Shown here piece by piece: positions 25,065 to 33,741 of a stretch of 51,256 nucleotides of DNA (within the stretch, counting starts at the first letter, position 1; each line of letters opens with the position of its first letter). The DNA is from Rhodocyclaceae bacterium (lineage in GTDB: Bacteria > Pseudomonadota > Gammaproteobacteria > Burkholderiales > Ga0077523), in assembly GCA_020248405.1 (NCBI GenBank), contig JADCHQ010000037.1, positions 1-51,256 of the forward strand, given 5' to 3'. The notes below the pieces were generated by a model that was not told the origin of the DNA, did no database searches, and was given only the letters and a program-made list of their open reading frames with translations. A program made the position numbers and the translations under genes.

Positions 25065-26906
25065 TCAGTGCAGATGCTGGTAGACACGCTCTGCCAGCGC
25101 GCGGCTGATGCCTTCCACCTGGGCAAGCTCGTCCACGCCGGCGGCCACCACGCCCTTCAGGCCGCCAAACCGCGCCAGCAACCGCTGGCGGCGCGTGGCG
25201 CCGATGCCAGGCACATCCTCCAGGGACGAGGCGGTGCGGGCCTTGCCGCGGCGGTTGCGGTGGCCGGTGATGGCGAAACGATGCGCCTCGTCGCGCACTT
25301 GTTGAATCAGGTGCAGCGCCGGATCGTCGGACGGCAGGCGCAACACTTCACCGGTTTCGGCCACGATCAACTGCTCCAGCCCCGCCTTGCGCGCTTCTCC
25401 CTTGGCCACGCCCACGACGGGCAGCCCGGAGAGGCCCAGCTCCGCCAGCACTTGCAGGGCGCTGCTCACCTGCCCGCGGCCGCCGTCGATGAGCAGCACG
25501 TCGGGCAAACGGCCCTCCCCTTCCACCAGGCGCCGGTAGCGCCGCTCAAGCGCCTGGCGCATGGCGGCATAGTCGTCGCCCGGCGAAATGCCGTTGATGT
25601 TGTACCTGCGATACTCGCTGTTTTGCATGGCGCCGCGGTCGTACACCACGCACGAGGCCACGGTGGCCTCGCCCATGGTGTGGCTGATGTCAAAGCACTC
25701 GACGCGCTGCGCCCCCTCTGCGAGCCCCAGGGCGCGCTGCAGCGCGCCCAGCCGTGCTTCCTGGGTGGCCTGGGTCGCCAGGCGTTGGCGCAGTGCGAGG
25801 CGCGCGTTCTGCTCGGCCATTTCCACCCAGACACGACGTTCCGCCACGGGGTTGTGCACGATTTGCACCTTTGTTCCCGACTGCGCCCCTAGCGCCTCTG
25901 ACAAGGCCTGTGCCTCCACGGGCCGGTTCACAATCACCAGCGAGGGCGCTGGACGCTCCAGGTAGTGCTGCGACAGAAAGGCTTCCAGCGCATCGCGCTC
26001 GTCGGCCTCGCGGGCATTCTGGGGGAACAGGGTACGGTCGCCGCGATGCACACCGCCGCGGATCATCACCAGGTTCACCGCCGTCAGGCCCGACTCGTTC
26101 ACCACCGCCACCACGTCGGCATCGAGGGACTTGGCGCTGGACACGTATTGGGTTTCGCGGATCGCCTGGAGGCTACGGATACGGTCCCGGAACAGCGCCG
26201 CCCGCTCATAGTCGAGCGTCTCCGCCGCCTCGGCCATGCGCCGCTGCATGTCCGACAGCACCTCGTCTTCCCGGCCCTGAAGGAACAAGGTGGCGTCCCG
26301 CACGTCGGCGGCATAGGCTGCCTCGTCCACCAGCCCAACGCAGGGCGCGGTGCAGCGGCGTATCTGGTGCAGCAGGCACGGCCTCGACCGATTGGAGAAC
26401 ACCGTGTCCTCGCAGGTGCGCAACCGGAACACCTTCTGCAGCAGCGCCATGCTCTCGCGCACGCTGCTGGCGTGGGGGAAAGGCCCGAAATAGCGGTTCG
26501 CCTTGTCCAGCGCGCCGCGATGGAAACCCAGCCGCGGGAAACGGTGCCCAGAGAGCATGACGTAGGGGTAGGACTTGTCGTCGCGATACAGAATGTTGTA
26601 GCGCGGCGCGAGGCCCTTGATGAGGTTGTTCTCCAGCAGCAGCGCCTCGCTCTCGGAGCGCGTCACCGTGGTCTCGATGCCACGCACCTGGGCCACCATC
26701 ACCTGGATACGGGGGGACAAGCCTCCAGACTTCTGGAAGTACGACGATACGCGCTTGCGCAGATCGAGCGCCTTGCCCACGTACAGAACCTCGCCCCCGG
26801 CGCCCAGCATGCGGTACACCCCGGGGCGGTGCGGCAGGTTGGAGACTGTCTCCTCGAGGTTGAAAACCGCGTTTGCGGTTTCGGAAAGTGCCACAGGCTG
26901 AATCAT
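25065..26906 (-). CDS. uvrC: UvrABC excinuclease subunit C
   Basis: UvrC makes both incisions in nucleotide excision repair. The 613-residue product has the GIY-YIG nuclease (LPHRPGVYRML...EVLYVGKALDLRKRV, about 20-100), a cysteine cluster (LRTCEDTVFSNRSRPCLLHQ...RCTAPCVG), the UVR UvrB-binding segment, the RNase H-like 5' nuclease (VECFDISHTMGEATVASCVV; LLIDGGRGQVSSAL) and a C-terminal helix-hairpin-helix pair (LEDVPGIGATRRQRLL). ATG 26906 overlaps the stop of the upstream glycosylase gene (ATGA), so two DNA repair genes are coupled. Confidence 0.96.
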   Translation of the reverse strand: MIQPVALSETANAVFNLEETVSNLPHRPGVYRMLGAGGEVLYVGKALDLRKRVSSYFQKSGGLSPRIQVMVAQVRGIETTVTRSESEALLLENNLIKGLAPRYNILYRDDKSYPYVMLSGHRFPRLGFHRGALDKANRYFGPFPHASSVRESMALLQKVFRLRTCEDTVFSNRSRPCLLHQIRRCTAPCVGLVDEAAYAADVRDATLFLQGREDEVLSDMQRRMAEAAETLDYERAALFRDRIRSLQAIRETQYVSSAKSLDADVVAVVNESGLTAVNLVMIRGGVHRGDRTLFPQNAREADERDALEAFLSQHYLERPAPSLVIVNRPVEAQALSEALGAQSGTKVQIVHNPVAERRVWVEMAEQNARLALRQRLATQATQEARLGALQRALGLAEGAQRVECFDISHTMGEATVASCVVYDRGAMQNSEYRRYNINGISPGDDYAAMRQALERRYRRLVEGEGRLPDVLLIDGGRGQVSSALQVLAELGLSGLPVVGVAKGEARKAGLEQLIVAETGEVLRLPSDDPALHLIQQVRDEAHRFAITGHRNRRGKARTASSLEDVPGIGATRRQRLLARFGGLKGVVAAGVDELAQVEGISRALAERVYQHLH

Positions 26907-27574
26907 GGGATGATCGCGGGACGCGCCAGGTGCTGCTGCACACGTTCGAGCACCGCCAGAAACATCTCGGGGTTGAGGCGACGGGTGTTCAGATTGTATC
27001 GGCTGCAATGATAGCTATCGAACAGGGTCAATCCGCCAGGCAGGCTGGCGCGGGCGCCGTGCGCGAAGCTGGCCGCCGAAGGCTTCAGTCCGAGCCCCAG
27101 CAGCACAGCGTCATGGGCGATGCGGCCCAGGGCCAGGATGGCGGCGCCGGGCATGAGGGCTGCAAGCTCCTGCGTGAGCCAGCTGTTGCAGTTGCGGATC
27201 TCGGCGGAGACGGGCTTGTTGGCCGGCGGAACGCACTTGACCGCATTGGTGATGCGGCAACCCGCCAGGCGCAGGCCATCTTCCGCGTGCAGGGATCGCG
27301 GCCCGGTAGACCAGCCGAAGCGGTGCAAGGCGTCGTAGAGCAACTCGCCTGCGTAGTCTCCCGTAAAGGGCCGGCCGGTGCGGTTTGCTCCGTGCAACCC
27401 AGGCGCCAGCCCCACCACCAGCAGTCGCGGGGTTGTGTCGCCGAAGGGCGGCACCGGCAGGCAGAAATAGTCGGGGTGGCGCGCCCGGTTTTCGCTGAGG
27501 AACCCAGCCAGGCGCGGGCAACGGGTGCAGGCGCCCAGCCCGCTCAAGCGCGGCTGGCCCGGCGCAAGCATCAC
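26903..27574 (-). CDS. Uracil-DNA glycosylase, family 5-like (UdgB)
   Basis: Removes uracil or other deaminated bases from DNA. The 223-residue product carries four cysteine positions for an iron-sulfur cluster (CTRCP near 16-19, FCLP, and CVPP and CNSW further on). It has motif A GLAPGLHGANRTGRPFTGD, which lacks the catalytic Asp/Glu of family 1/4 as in family 5. The C-terminal motif is SYHCSRYNLNTRRLNPEMF, close to the HxSRxNxxTGRL form of that family. GTG 27574 or ATG 27571 may be the start. It overlaps the DUF3135 gene and uvrC. Confidence 0.85.
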   Translation of the reverse strand: MMLAPGQPRLSGLGACTRCPRLAGFLSENRARHPDYFCLPVPPFGDTTPRLLVVGLAPGLHGANRTGRPFTGDYAGELLYDALHRFGWSTGPRSLHAEDGLRLAGCRITNAVKCVPPANKPVSAEIRNCNSWLTQELAALMPGAAILALGRIAHDAVLLGLGLKPSAASFAHGARASLPGGLTLFDSYHCSRYNLNTRRLNPEMFLAVLERVQQHLARPAIIP

Positions 27575-27909
27575 CGCGGCGAGGGAAAGGGCAATAGCCG
27601 CGCGCCGGCGGCCTCGGAGCCCCGCGACAGGCGATCATGGTCAGCAAGCGGCGCTCTCAACTCATCGAGTGCCCGGCGCAGGTCGTGGAAGCGATCCCAC
27701 ATCATGGCGCTGATGCGTATGCAGGAGCCCAACGGGTTACCGGCGCGCTGTCGCTCCAGGTCCACGCGGCACTGCAGTGCACGCAGGCGCTGCCGCAGTT
27801 CGACTGGCGCCTTGGCGATCACCGCCTCGATGGCTTCGAGACGAGCATGCTCGAAGGCCTTAGGGTCATCGCCTGCCAGGCGGCTCCAGCGGTCGAAGTC
27901 GTACTCCAT
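27571..27909 (-). CDS. DUF3135 family protein
   Basis: A 112-residue helical protein matching the DUF3135 pattern: DFDRWSRLAGDDPKAFEHARLEAIEAVI, then LRALQCRVDLERQRAGNPLGSCIRISAMMWDRF. No function is known. GAGGAG lies directly before ATG 27909. It is the first gene of the leftward run DUF3135-udg-uvrC-pgsA, and its end overlaps the glycosylase start, so it is probably cotranscribed with DNA repair genes. Confidence 0.78.
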   Translation of the reverse strand: MEYDFDRWSRLAGDDPKAFEHARLEAIEAVIAKAPVELRQRLRALQCRVDLERQRAGNPLGSCIRISAMMWDRFHDLRRALDELRAPLADHDRLSRGSEAAGARLLPFPSPR

Positions 27910-27950
27910 GGCTCCTCAGGGTGTCGGGCATCGGATTACTCGCGGATAGC

Positions 27951-27956
27951 AGTATA
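27951..27956 (-). promoter_or_regulatory. Possible -10 element for the DUF3135-udg-uvrC operon
   Basis: TATACT on the minus strand in the 61-base gap between nagZ and DUF3135, 42 bases before the start codon. The -35 region (GCCGCC at 17 bases) is poor, so this is tentative. Confidence 0.3.
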
Positions 27957-27970
27957 GGCGTGGAGGTGAT

Positions 27971-29029
27971 TCAGGCGGCACGGGTCGAGGACAGGCCGGC
28001 AACCACGCGGCTTGCCTCGCGATAGGGCGCCTGGCGCTGGAGCGCCGACATGGGAGCCGCGTGAGGACGACCGTGCAGCCGGGCAAACGCAGACAGGGTG
28101 GCGGGCGGACAGGAACGGTGAAGCCCCGCCACCAACTCGACTGCCGCGCGTGGATCATTGCAGACCAACACCACATCGCAACCGGCATCCAGGGCCTGAC
28201 GGCCCCGCGCCACGATACCACCCACGCCATGGGCGCCCACCATGCACAAGTCGTCGCTGAAAACGATGCCCTGGAAGCCCAGGCGGCCGCGCAGGATGTC
28301 CTTCAGCCACAGGCGCGAGTACCCGGCCGTGACCGAATCGACGGCTGGGTAGAGGACATGTGCGGGCATGATGCCGGCCAGGGCTTTCCCGGTGAGGCAT
28401 GCGAAAGCCGACAGATCGCGCGCCTCGATCTGCTGCAGCGATCGCGAGTCCACGGGCAGGGCGGTATGGGAGTCGGCCTCTGCCCAGCCATGCCCGGGAA
28501 AATGCTTGCCCACGGCAGCGCAGCCCCCCTGTCCCAAGCCCTCCACCAGCGCACCCGCCAGCGCGCACACCCCCTCGGGCTCGGCGTGCAGAGCACGGTC
28601 GCCGATCACACCGCTGCGGCCATGGTCCAGATCGAGCACCGGCGCGAAGCTGAAGTCCACGCCGTGAGCGCGCAACTCCGACGCCAGCACGAAACCCACT
28701 GCACGCGCCGCCTCGCAAGCATCGGCCGGGTCTTGATCCCACAGACGACCCAGGCTCGCCATGGGCGGCAGCCGCGTGAACCCCGCGCGAAAGCGCTGCA
28801 CACGGCCACCCTCGTGATCCACTGCGATGGGCAGCGCGGGGCTGCGCAGCGCGTGGATTGACCTGGTGAGCTCGCACAGCTGCACCGGTTCGGCGTAGTT
28901 GCGAGCAAACAAGATGACACCGCCCACGGCAGGGTGCAGCAGGAGGTCGCGTTCCTCAGCAGAGAGTTCGAGGCCCGCCACATCGAGCATGACAGGCCCG
29001 AGGGGCATGGGGCGCGCCAAAGGGGTCAC
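27971..29029 (-). CDS. nagZ: Beta-N-acetylhexosaminidase NagZ
   Basis: NagZ is a cytoplasmic GH3 enzyme that removes GlcNAc from anhydro-muropeptides during cell wall recycling. The 352-residue product has IAVDHEGGRVQRFR, the catalytic-histidine loop AAVGKHFPGHGWAEADSH and the nucleophile aspartate in GIVFSDDLCMVGA. GTG 29029 overlaps the acpS stop (GTGA). An in-frame ATG at 29008 (MPLGPVMLDVAG) matches the usual family start and is a good alternative. The C-terminal 30 residues extend beyond the barrel. Confidence 0.94.
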   Translation of the reverse strand: MTPLARPMPLGPVMLDVAGLELSAEERDLLLHPAVGGVILFARNYAEPVQLCELTRSIHALRSPALPIAVDHEGGRVQRFRAGFTRLPPMASLGRLWDQDPADACEAARAVGFVLASELRAHGVDFSFAPVLDLDHGRSGVIGDRALHAEPEGVCALAGALVEGLGQGGCAAVGKHFPGHGWAEADSHTALPVDSRSLQQIEARDLSAFACLTGKALAGIMPAHVLYPAVDSVTAGYSRLWLKDILRGRLGFQGIVFSDDLCMVGAHGVGGIVARGRQALDAGCDVVLVCNDPRAAVELVAGLHRSCPPATLSAFARLHGRPHAAPMSALQRQAPYREASRVVAGLSSTRAA

Positions 29030-29418
29030 GTTTGAGCCGCTCCTGATTCCAGTACCACCATCGCCACGGCGACGCCCTGCTCGTCACTCAAGCTAAGGTG
29101 GTGGTGGTGAATTCCGCGCTCGGCCATCCAGCGGGACAGGGAGTCGGTGAACCGGAAGGCGGGTTTGCCCAGTGCATCGCGCACCACCCATAGGGCATGC
29201 AGCGTGGCCGGCGCTCTGACGCCAGTGCCCAGCGCCTTGCCGAAGGCTTCCTTGGCAGCAAAGCGCTTGGCAAGGAAGACCCCGGGGTCGGCGGCATCCT
29301 CGAAGTCGCGCCACTCGGCTTCGCAGAGCACGCGCCTCGCGAAGCGCTCGCCGTGGCGCTCCAATACGCTGGCCACGCGCTGCGTGAGAACCACATCCAC
29401 GCCGATGCCGTGGATCAC
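29026..29418 (-). CDS. acpS: Holo-[acyl-carrier-protein] synthase
   Basis: AcpS transfers 4'-phosphopantetheine from CoA to the DSL serine of ACP, here AcpP at 12994-13233. The 130-residue product has the metal-binding GIGVDVVLTQRV and FLAKRFAAKEAFGKALGTG, the two family motifs, and ends HHHHLSLSDEQGVAVAMVVLE. GTG 29418 overlaps the pdxJ stop, and its own stop overlaps nagZ, giving a coupled pdxJ-acpS-nagZ group as in many proteobacteria. Confidence 0.95.
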   Translation of the reverse strand: MIHGIGVDVVLTQRVASVLERHGERFARRVLCEAEWRDFEDAADPGVFLAKRFAAKEAFGKALGTGVRAPATLHALWVVRDALGKPAFRFTDSLSRWMAERGIHHHHLSLSDEQGVAVAMVVLESGAAQT

Positions 29419-30158
29419 GGGGAACGACTCGTGGCAAGGGCTTGCAGATAGCTTCGTACCGCACCGGCCATGCCAAGCTCCAGCGCATCGGCGATCAGTG
29501 CATGGCCAATGGAGACTTCAAGCACACCTGGCACCCCCGCCAGGAAGGCAGGCAGGTTGCTCAGGTTGAGGTCGTGGCCCGCGTTCACGCCTAAGCCAGC
29601 CTCCAGCGCGGCTTGCGCGGTCTGCGCATAACGAGCCAGGACTTCCCCCTCCCGTGGAGTTCCCCAGGCGCGTGCCCACGGTTCGGTGTACAACTCGACG
29701 CGGTGGGCGCCGAGGCGCGCAGCCAGTTTCATGGCAGCAGGCTCGGGATCCATGAACAGACTCACGCGGGCGCCGCACTCCCGTAGCTGGCGTACCACGG
29801 GTTCCAGCCGCGCTGCGTCCACCGCGAGATTCCAGCCGTGGTCCGATGTCAGCGCGGCCTCCCCATCGGGCACGAGGGTCGCCTGGTGGGGCCGGTGCGC
29901 AAGCACGATGGGCAGAAGATTGTGGAAGGGATTGCCCTCCACGTTGAGCTCCGTGCCGCCATGGCTCGCCACGAGCACCGCGAGATCGGCCACGTCCGAG
30001 GCGAGCGCGTGGCGGCCGTCGGGGCGCGGATGCAGCGTCAGCCCGCCAGCCCCGGCGGCCAGGGCGATGCCGCCGAGCCGCGCCACGTCCGGGATACCCA
30101 ACGGCCTCTGATTGCGTACCAGGGCCACCTTGTTCAAGTTCACACTCAGCCGGGTCAT
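29415..30158 (-). CDS. pdxJ: Pyridoxine 5'-phosphate synthase
   Basis: PdxJ condenses 1-deoxyxylulose 5-phosphate with aminoacetone phosphate to form pyridoxine 5'-phosphate, the last ring-forming step of vitamin B6 synthesis. The 247-residue TIM-barrel protein begins LSVNLNKVALVRNQR. It has GGLTLHPRPDGRHA, ELNVEGNP, TLVPDGEAALTSDHGWN, VSLFMDPEP, VELYTEPWA, GLGVNAGHDLNLSNLP and EVSIGHALIADAL in family order. Confidence 0.96.
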   Translation of the reverse strand: MTRLSVNLNKVALVRNQRPLGIPDVARLGGIALAAGAGGLTLHPRPDGRHALASDVADLAVLVASHGGTELNVEGNPFHNLLPIVLAHRPHQATLVPDGEAALTSDHGWNLAVDAARLEPVVRQLRECGARVSLFMDPEPAAMKLAARLGAHRVELYTEPWARAWGTPREGEVLARYAQTAQAALEAGLGVNAGHDLNLSNLPAFLAGVPGVLEVSIGHALIADALELGMAGAVRSYLQALATSRSP

Positions 30159-30190
30159 GGGGTCTTGGAATTGTCGAATCGGGGAGTGGC

Positions 30191-30955
30191 TCAGAGCTGC
30201 AGCAGGTCCTGCACGAGCTGGCGCGTATGCAATTGCGGTTGGCCCAGGTGGTGCTGGATCAGCATGCGCAGGAGGCGCTTGGCTTCGGAAGCCACGAGCG
30301 GGTCACTGTAATCGTCGCCGATCATGCATGCCAGCGTCCGGCCGTGCACGGTCCAGGGATCCTCTGCATCGTCGGTTTGCACGCTTACCGGCCCCTGCTC
30401 GGGCATGTAACGGTAGCGGCGCTCCGGCACGACCGCTGCGCCGAGGGTGTCTTGCTGCAGTTGCACGGCGTAGCCGAGCTGCGCCAGCAACAGCCGCTCG
30501 AAAGACCGCAACAGCGCGGCAGGGGGAGAGCCCGCGGCAAGCTGGCGAACCGCGGCATCGTAGCCGTCGAAGAGGGTCTCGTGCGGGTCCTCACGCGCGA
30601 GCGCCTTGACCAGCAATTCGTTCAGGTAAAGGCCGCACAGCAAAGCCACCCCCTGGAGCAGCGGCACGCCACCCTGCCACTCCACCGAATGCAACAGCCT
30701 CAGATCGCTCTTGCCGGACCACGTGGCGAGAAGCGGCTGGAATGCCAGAAGCGTGCCTCGCATGGCCGAGCCCGCGCGACGCGCCCCCTTGGCAACCACC
30801 GCCACCCGTCCATGGGAGCGCGTGAACAACTCGGCCACGAGACTGGTCTCCCGCCAGGGGTACGCGTGCAGCAGATAGCAGGGCTGCTGGATTTCCCGTC
30901 CACGGCCGCTGGCGACAGAAACAGCCCCGCCCTCCAGTGGTTCAGAGATACCCAT
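30191..30955 (-). CDS. recO: DNA repair protein RecO
   Basis: RecO helps load RecA onto SSB-coated single-stranded DNA. The 254-residue product has the N-terminal OB fold (PCYLLHAYPWRETSLVAELFTRSHGRVAVVAKGAR) and the helical domain with GLYLNELLVKALAREDPHETLFDGYDA. The zinc-finger cysteines found in some RecO proteins are absent, as in E. coli. The N-terminal 25 residues are Gly/Ser-rich and variable. Its start overlaps the era end by 14 bases. Confidence 0.93.
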   Translation of the reverse strand: MGISEPLEGGAVSVASGRGREIQQPCYLLHAYPWRETSLVAELFTRSHGRVAVVAKGARRAGSAMRGTLLAFQPLLATWSGKSDLRLLHSVEWQGGVPLLQGVALLCGLYLNELLVKALAREDPHETLFDGYDAAVRQLAAGSPPAALLRSFERLLLAQLGYAVQLQQDTLGAAVVPERRYRYMPEQGPVSVQTDDAEDPWTVHGRTLACMIGDDYSDPLVASEAKRLLRMLIQHHLGQPQLHTRQLVQDLLQL

Positions 30956-31832
30956 GACGGCGCAGTGCCCCGGGGTCGGTCATCCAGTCCTTCTCCACTC
31001 GCACGTGCAAGTCAAGCCACACGCGCCCCCCGAACAGGCGCTCCATATCCTGCCGCGCCGTCGTGCCGATCTGCTTGAGGCGTTCTCCACCAGCGCCGAT
31101 CACCATGCCTTTCTGGCTGGTTCGCGCCACCACGATGGTGCAAGCGATGCGCCGCAGCTCGCCCTCGGTCTCGAAGCGCTCCACCGTGACGTGACATTGG
31201 TGCGGCAACTCCTCGCCGGTGCATCGGAACACCTTTTCACGCACCAGCTCGGTGGCAAGAAACCGCTCGCTGCGATCGGTCAGGGCATCGGCGTCATACA
31301 TGGCCGTGCCCTCGGGAAGGTGTTGCCGCAGAGCCTCGATCAACGCCTCGCACTGGGTACCCGCGGCACCGCTGACCGGGACGATTTCCGCGAAGGGATA
31401 CTCGTGGCGCAGGCGTTCAAGAAATGGCAGCAGCAGCGACTTATCCGTCAGCCTGTCGATCTTGTTGATGGCCAGGATGACCGGAACATCTGGGGTCAGC
31501 CTGCGAACCAGCTCCGCATCGGCTTCGCCGTACCGAAGCGCCTCGATCACCAGCAATACGGCGTCAACGCCCGCGAGAGAGTCCGTCACGGCGCGGTTGA
31601 GCGAGCGATTGAGCAACCCGCCATGGCGGGTTTGAAATCCCGGCGTATCGACGAATACCAGCTGAAAATCCGGCCGGGTGACCACGCCGATGATCGGGTG
31701 GCGGGTGGTTTGCGGCTTTCGCGAGACGATGCTGAGCTTCTGGCCCACCATACGGTTGAGCAGTGTGGATTTGCCCACGTTAGGGCGGCCCACGATGGCC
31801 ACGTGGCCGGCTCGATGCGCAGCGCTGGTCAC
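30942..31832 (-). CDS. era: GTPase Era
   Basis: Era binds 16S rRNA near its 3' end and checks 30S assembly. The 296-residue product has GTPase motifs G1 GRPNVGKST, G2 in KPQTTRH, G3 DTPGF and G4 NKID, and a C-terminal KH RNA-binding domain with GMVIGAGGERLKQIG. GTG 31832 overlaps the rnc stop (GTGA); the longer open frame upstream overlaps rnc and has no homology. The rnc-era-recO order is the conserved one. Confidence 0.95.
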   Translation of the reverse strand: MTSAAHRAGHVAIVGRPNVGKSTLLNRMVGQKLSIVSRKPQTTRHPIIGVVTRPDFQLVFVDTPGFQTRHGGLLNRSLNRAVTDSLAGVDAVLLVIEALRYGEADAELVRRLTPDVPVILAINKIDRLTDKSLLLPFLERLRHEYPFAEIVPVSGAAGTQCEALIEALRQHLPEGTAMYDADALTDRSERFLATELVREKVFRCTGEELPHQCHVTVERFETEGELRRIACTIVVARTSQKGMVIGAGGERLKQIGTTARQDMERLFGGRVWLDLHVRVEKDWMTDPGALRRHGYL

Positions 31833-32500
31833 CGCCACCCCAGCTGATCGAGGGCCGCCTGGGCGGCGCCCTGCTCGGCGCTCCGCCGGCTCGAACCCGT
31901 TGCGCTGACCTTCACGGAAAGCGCGGCGATACCGCACTCCACTTCGAAGCGCTGCTGGTGTTCCGCACCGTGAGTCGCCAGGACGCGATAAACGGGCAAG
32001 GCCAGGCGGCGAGCCTGCAGACCTTCCTGCAGCGCGGTCTTGGGGTCTTTGGCTGCTGGGGCTGCACTCAGGCCGGACAGTTGCGCCTCGAAGAACCCCA
32101 GGGCAAGCGTCTGGGCGGGATCGAAACCCCCGTCGACAAACACCGCACCAATGAGGGCCTCGAAGGAATCGGCCAGGATCGAGGGGCGCCCCGCACCGCC
32201 GCTGCGCGCCTCGCCCTCGCCCAGTCGCAGGTGCTCGCCGATTCCCAGCGTCGTGGCGACACTTGCCAGGGCCCCCTGATTGACCAGGTTTGCCCGCAGC
32301 CGGGAAAGGTCACCCTCCGCCATGGAGGGAAACCGGCGAAACAGTTCCGCCGCGATGGCGCAGTTGAGCACCGCATCACCCACGAACTCGAGACGCTCGT
32401 TGTGCGGTTGTCCGTGCGAGCGGTGGGTAAGCGCCACCCGCAGCAGCGAGGGATCCCGGAACCGGTATCCGGCAAAAGCGCCTCCCTCGACTCCCTCCAT
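31829..32500 (-). CDS. rnc: Ribonuclease III
   Basis: RNase III cuts double-stranded RNA, including rRNA precursors. The 223-residue product has the signature HNERLEFVGDAVLNCAIA, the second acidic site in SILADSFEALIGAVFVDGG, and a C-terminal double-stranded RNA-binding domain (DPKTALQEGLQARRLALPVYRV ... SSRRSAEQGAAQAALDQL). It lies 21 bases after the DUF4845 gene and overlaps era. Confidence 0.96.
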   Translation of the reverse strand: MEGVEGGAFAGYRFRDPSLLRVALTHRSHGQPHNERLEFVGDAVLNCAIAAELFRRFPSMAEGDLSRLRANLVNQGALASVATTLGIGEHLRLGEGEARSGGAGRPSILADSFEALIGAVFVDGGFDPAQTLALGFFEAQLSGLSAAPAAKDPKTALQEGLQARRLALPVYRVLATHGAEHQQRFEVECGIAALSVKVSATGSSRRSAEQGAAQAALDQLGWR

Positions 32501-32521
32501 CGTTGCGGTGCGACGAGAACC

Positions 32522-32872
32522 CTAGCGCTCGGCCGACGCGTCGAAGGTGAACAGCAGGCTCACATGGTTGAACAGCGGCACCCTGCGTTCGTATGAAACG
32601 GCGATGGACAAGGAATTACCGTCTTTGTCTATTTCGAGGTCGCGCCCCTGCACGGACGTGATGTCGTCGATTTGGGCGCGCTTGTCGAAGCCGGACTGAA
32701 TTTCCCGAACGGAAGAGGCTTCCCTGCTGGCCACGAGGTCCTTCAGGTTCCTCGACACTGCGAAATATTCCATGTACGCAGGCAGGCACTTCATCCCGAG
32801 TATGGCCACGAGAAAAATCAAGGCACCGATCAACATCAAGCCGATAAGGCTCAAGCCCCGTTGGGATTTCAT
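32522..32872 (-). CDS. DUF4845 membrane protein, pilin-like N-terminus
   Basis: A 116-residue protein of the DUF4845 family, found between lepB and rnc in betaproteobacteria. The N-terminus KSQRGLSLIGLMLIGALIFLVAILGMK looks like a type IV pilin or pseudopilin helix: a basic stretch, then a glycine and a long hydrophobic segment, but without the usual glutamate at +5. Most of the protein would be periplasmic. The function is unknown; its place next to the signal peptidase is suggestive only. ATG 32872 is chosen because the pilin-like segment starts there. Confidence 0.85.
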   Translation of the reverse strand: MKSQRGLSLIGLMLIGALIFLVAILGMKCLPAYMEYFAVSRNLKDLVASREASSVREIQSGFDKRAQIDDITSVQGRDLEIDKDGNSLSIAVSYERRVPLFNHVSLLFTFDASAER

Positions 32873-32915
32873 GCGTCCTGCCTCCATGCCATGGCGATGC
32901 CGCGCACGGCAACCT

Positions 32916-33719
32916 TCAACGGATTCCCGTGCCGATGCGCTTGAACTCGCCGAAGTTCCACCATATGAGAAATGCCTTGCCCACCACGTTGGCATCAGGC
33001 ACGAACCCCCAGTAGCGACTGTCACTGCTGGAGTCGCGGTTGTCACCCATCATGAAGTAGTGACCCGCCGGTACCTTGCAAACAAACCCTTCTTCATTGT
33101 ATTCGCAGTTCGCACGGTGGGGGAATGATCGCACTCCCGCCAATTGCACCGGTGGCGAATCTAGATTGACGATCACCGAATGGCCCTGCCCCCCGAGGGT
33201 TTCCCGGAAACGCCGCGCGCTGATGAAATTGAGGCCCGAATCCGCATAGCTGTAGTCTGGTTCGGCTTCCACGGGCACCAGGACACCATTGACCGTAAGG
33301 CGTTTGTTGCGATACTCGACCACGTCCCCGGGCGTGCCGACCACCCGCTTGATGTAATCCAGAGAGGGGTTTTCGGGATATCGAAAAACCATCACCTCAC
33401 CGCGCTGCGGCGTATTGACCGGAATGACCTTCGTGTTGAGGACGGGAACCCGGATGCCGTAGGTGAATTTGTTCACCAGAATGAAATCGCCCACCAGCAG
33501 CGTGGGAATCATGGAACCCGAAGGAATCTTGAATGGTTCCACGAGGAACGAGCGCAGCAGGAACACCACCAGGATCACCGGGAAAAAGCTCTTCGGGTAC
33601 TCCACCCACCACGGTTCGCGCGAATCCGCTGGCCGGCGCTTGCGCAACGCCAGGCGGTCCAAGAGCGCAATGCCGCCAGTGAATACCAGCAGCAAGAGCA
33701 TCACCAGTGCGAAATTCAC
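32916..33719 (-). CDS. lepB: Signal peptidase I
   Basis: LepB removes signal peptides from exported proteins at the periplasmic face of the inner membrane. The 267-residue product has two N-terminal membrane helices (about 3-20 and 46-60). The catalytic serine is S69 in FKIPSGSMIPTLLVGD and the lysine is K124 in DYIKRVVGTPGD. MMGDNRDSSSDSRYWGFV is the conserved C-terminal box. GTG 33719 is preceded by GGGAGGCGG; no ATG fits. It follows lepA by 22 bases. Confidence 0.94.
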   Translation of the reverse strand: MNFALVMLLLLVFTGGIALLDRLALRKRRPADSREPWWVEYPKSFFPVILVVFLLRSFLVEPFKIPSGSMIPTLLVGDFILVNKFTYGIRVPVLNTKVIPVNTPQRGEVMVFRYPENPSLDYIKRVVGTPGDVVEYRNKRLTVNGVLVPVEAEPDYSYADSGLNFISARRFRETLGGQGHSVIVNLDSPPVQLAGVRSFPHRANCEYNEEGFVCKVPAGHYFMMGDNRDSSSDSRYWGFVPDANVVGKAFLIWWNFGEFKRIGTGIR

Positions 33720-33741
33720 CCCGCCTCCCCTTCTCGTCGCT

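Noticed and set aside
19516..28462. KOPS polarity on the right arm
   Set aside because: Two of the three octamers I saw point the wrong way, so the right arm gives no support.
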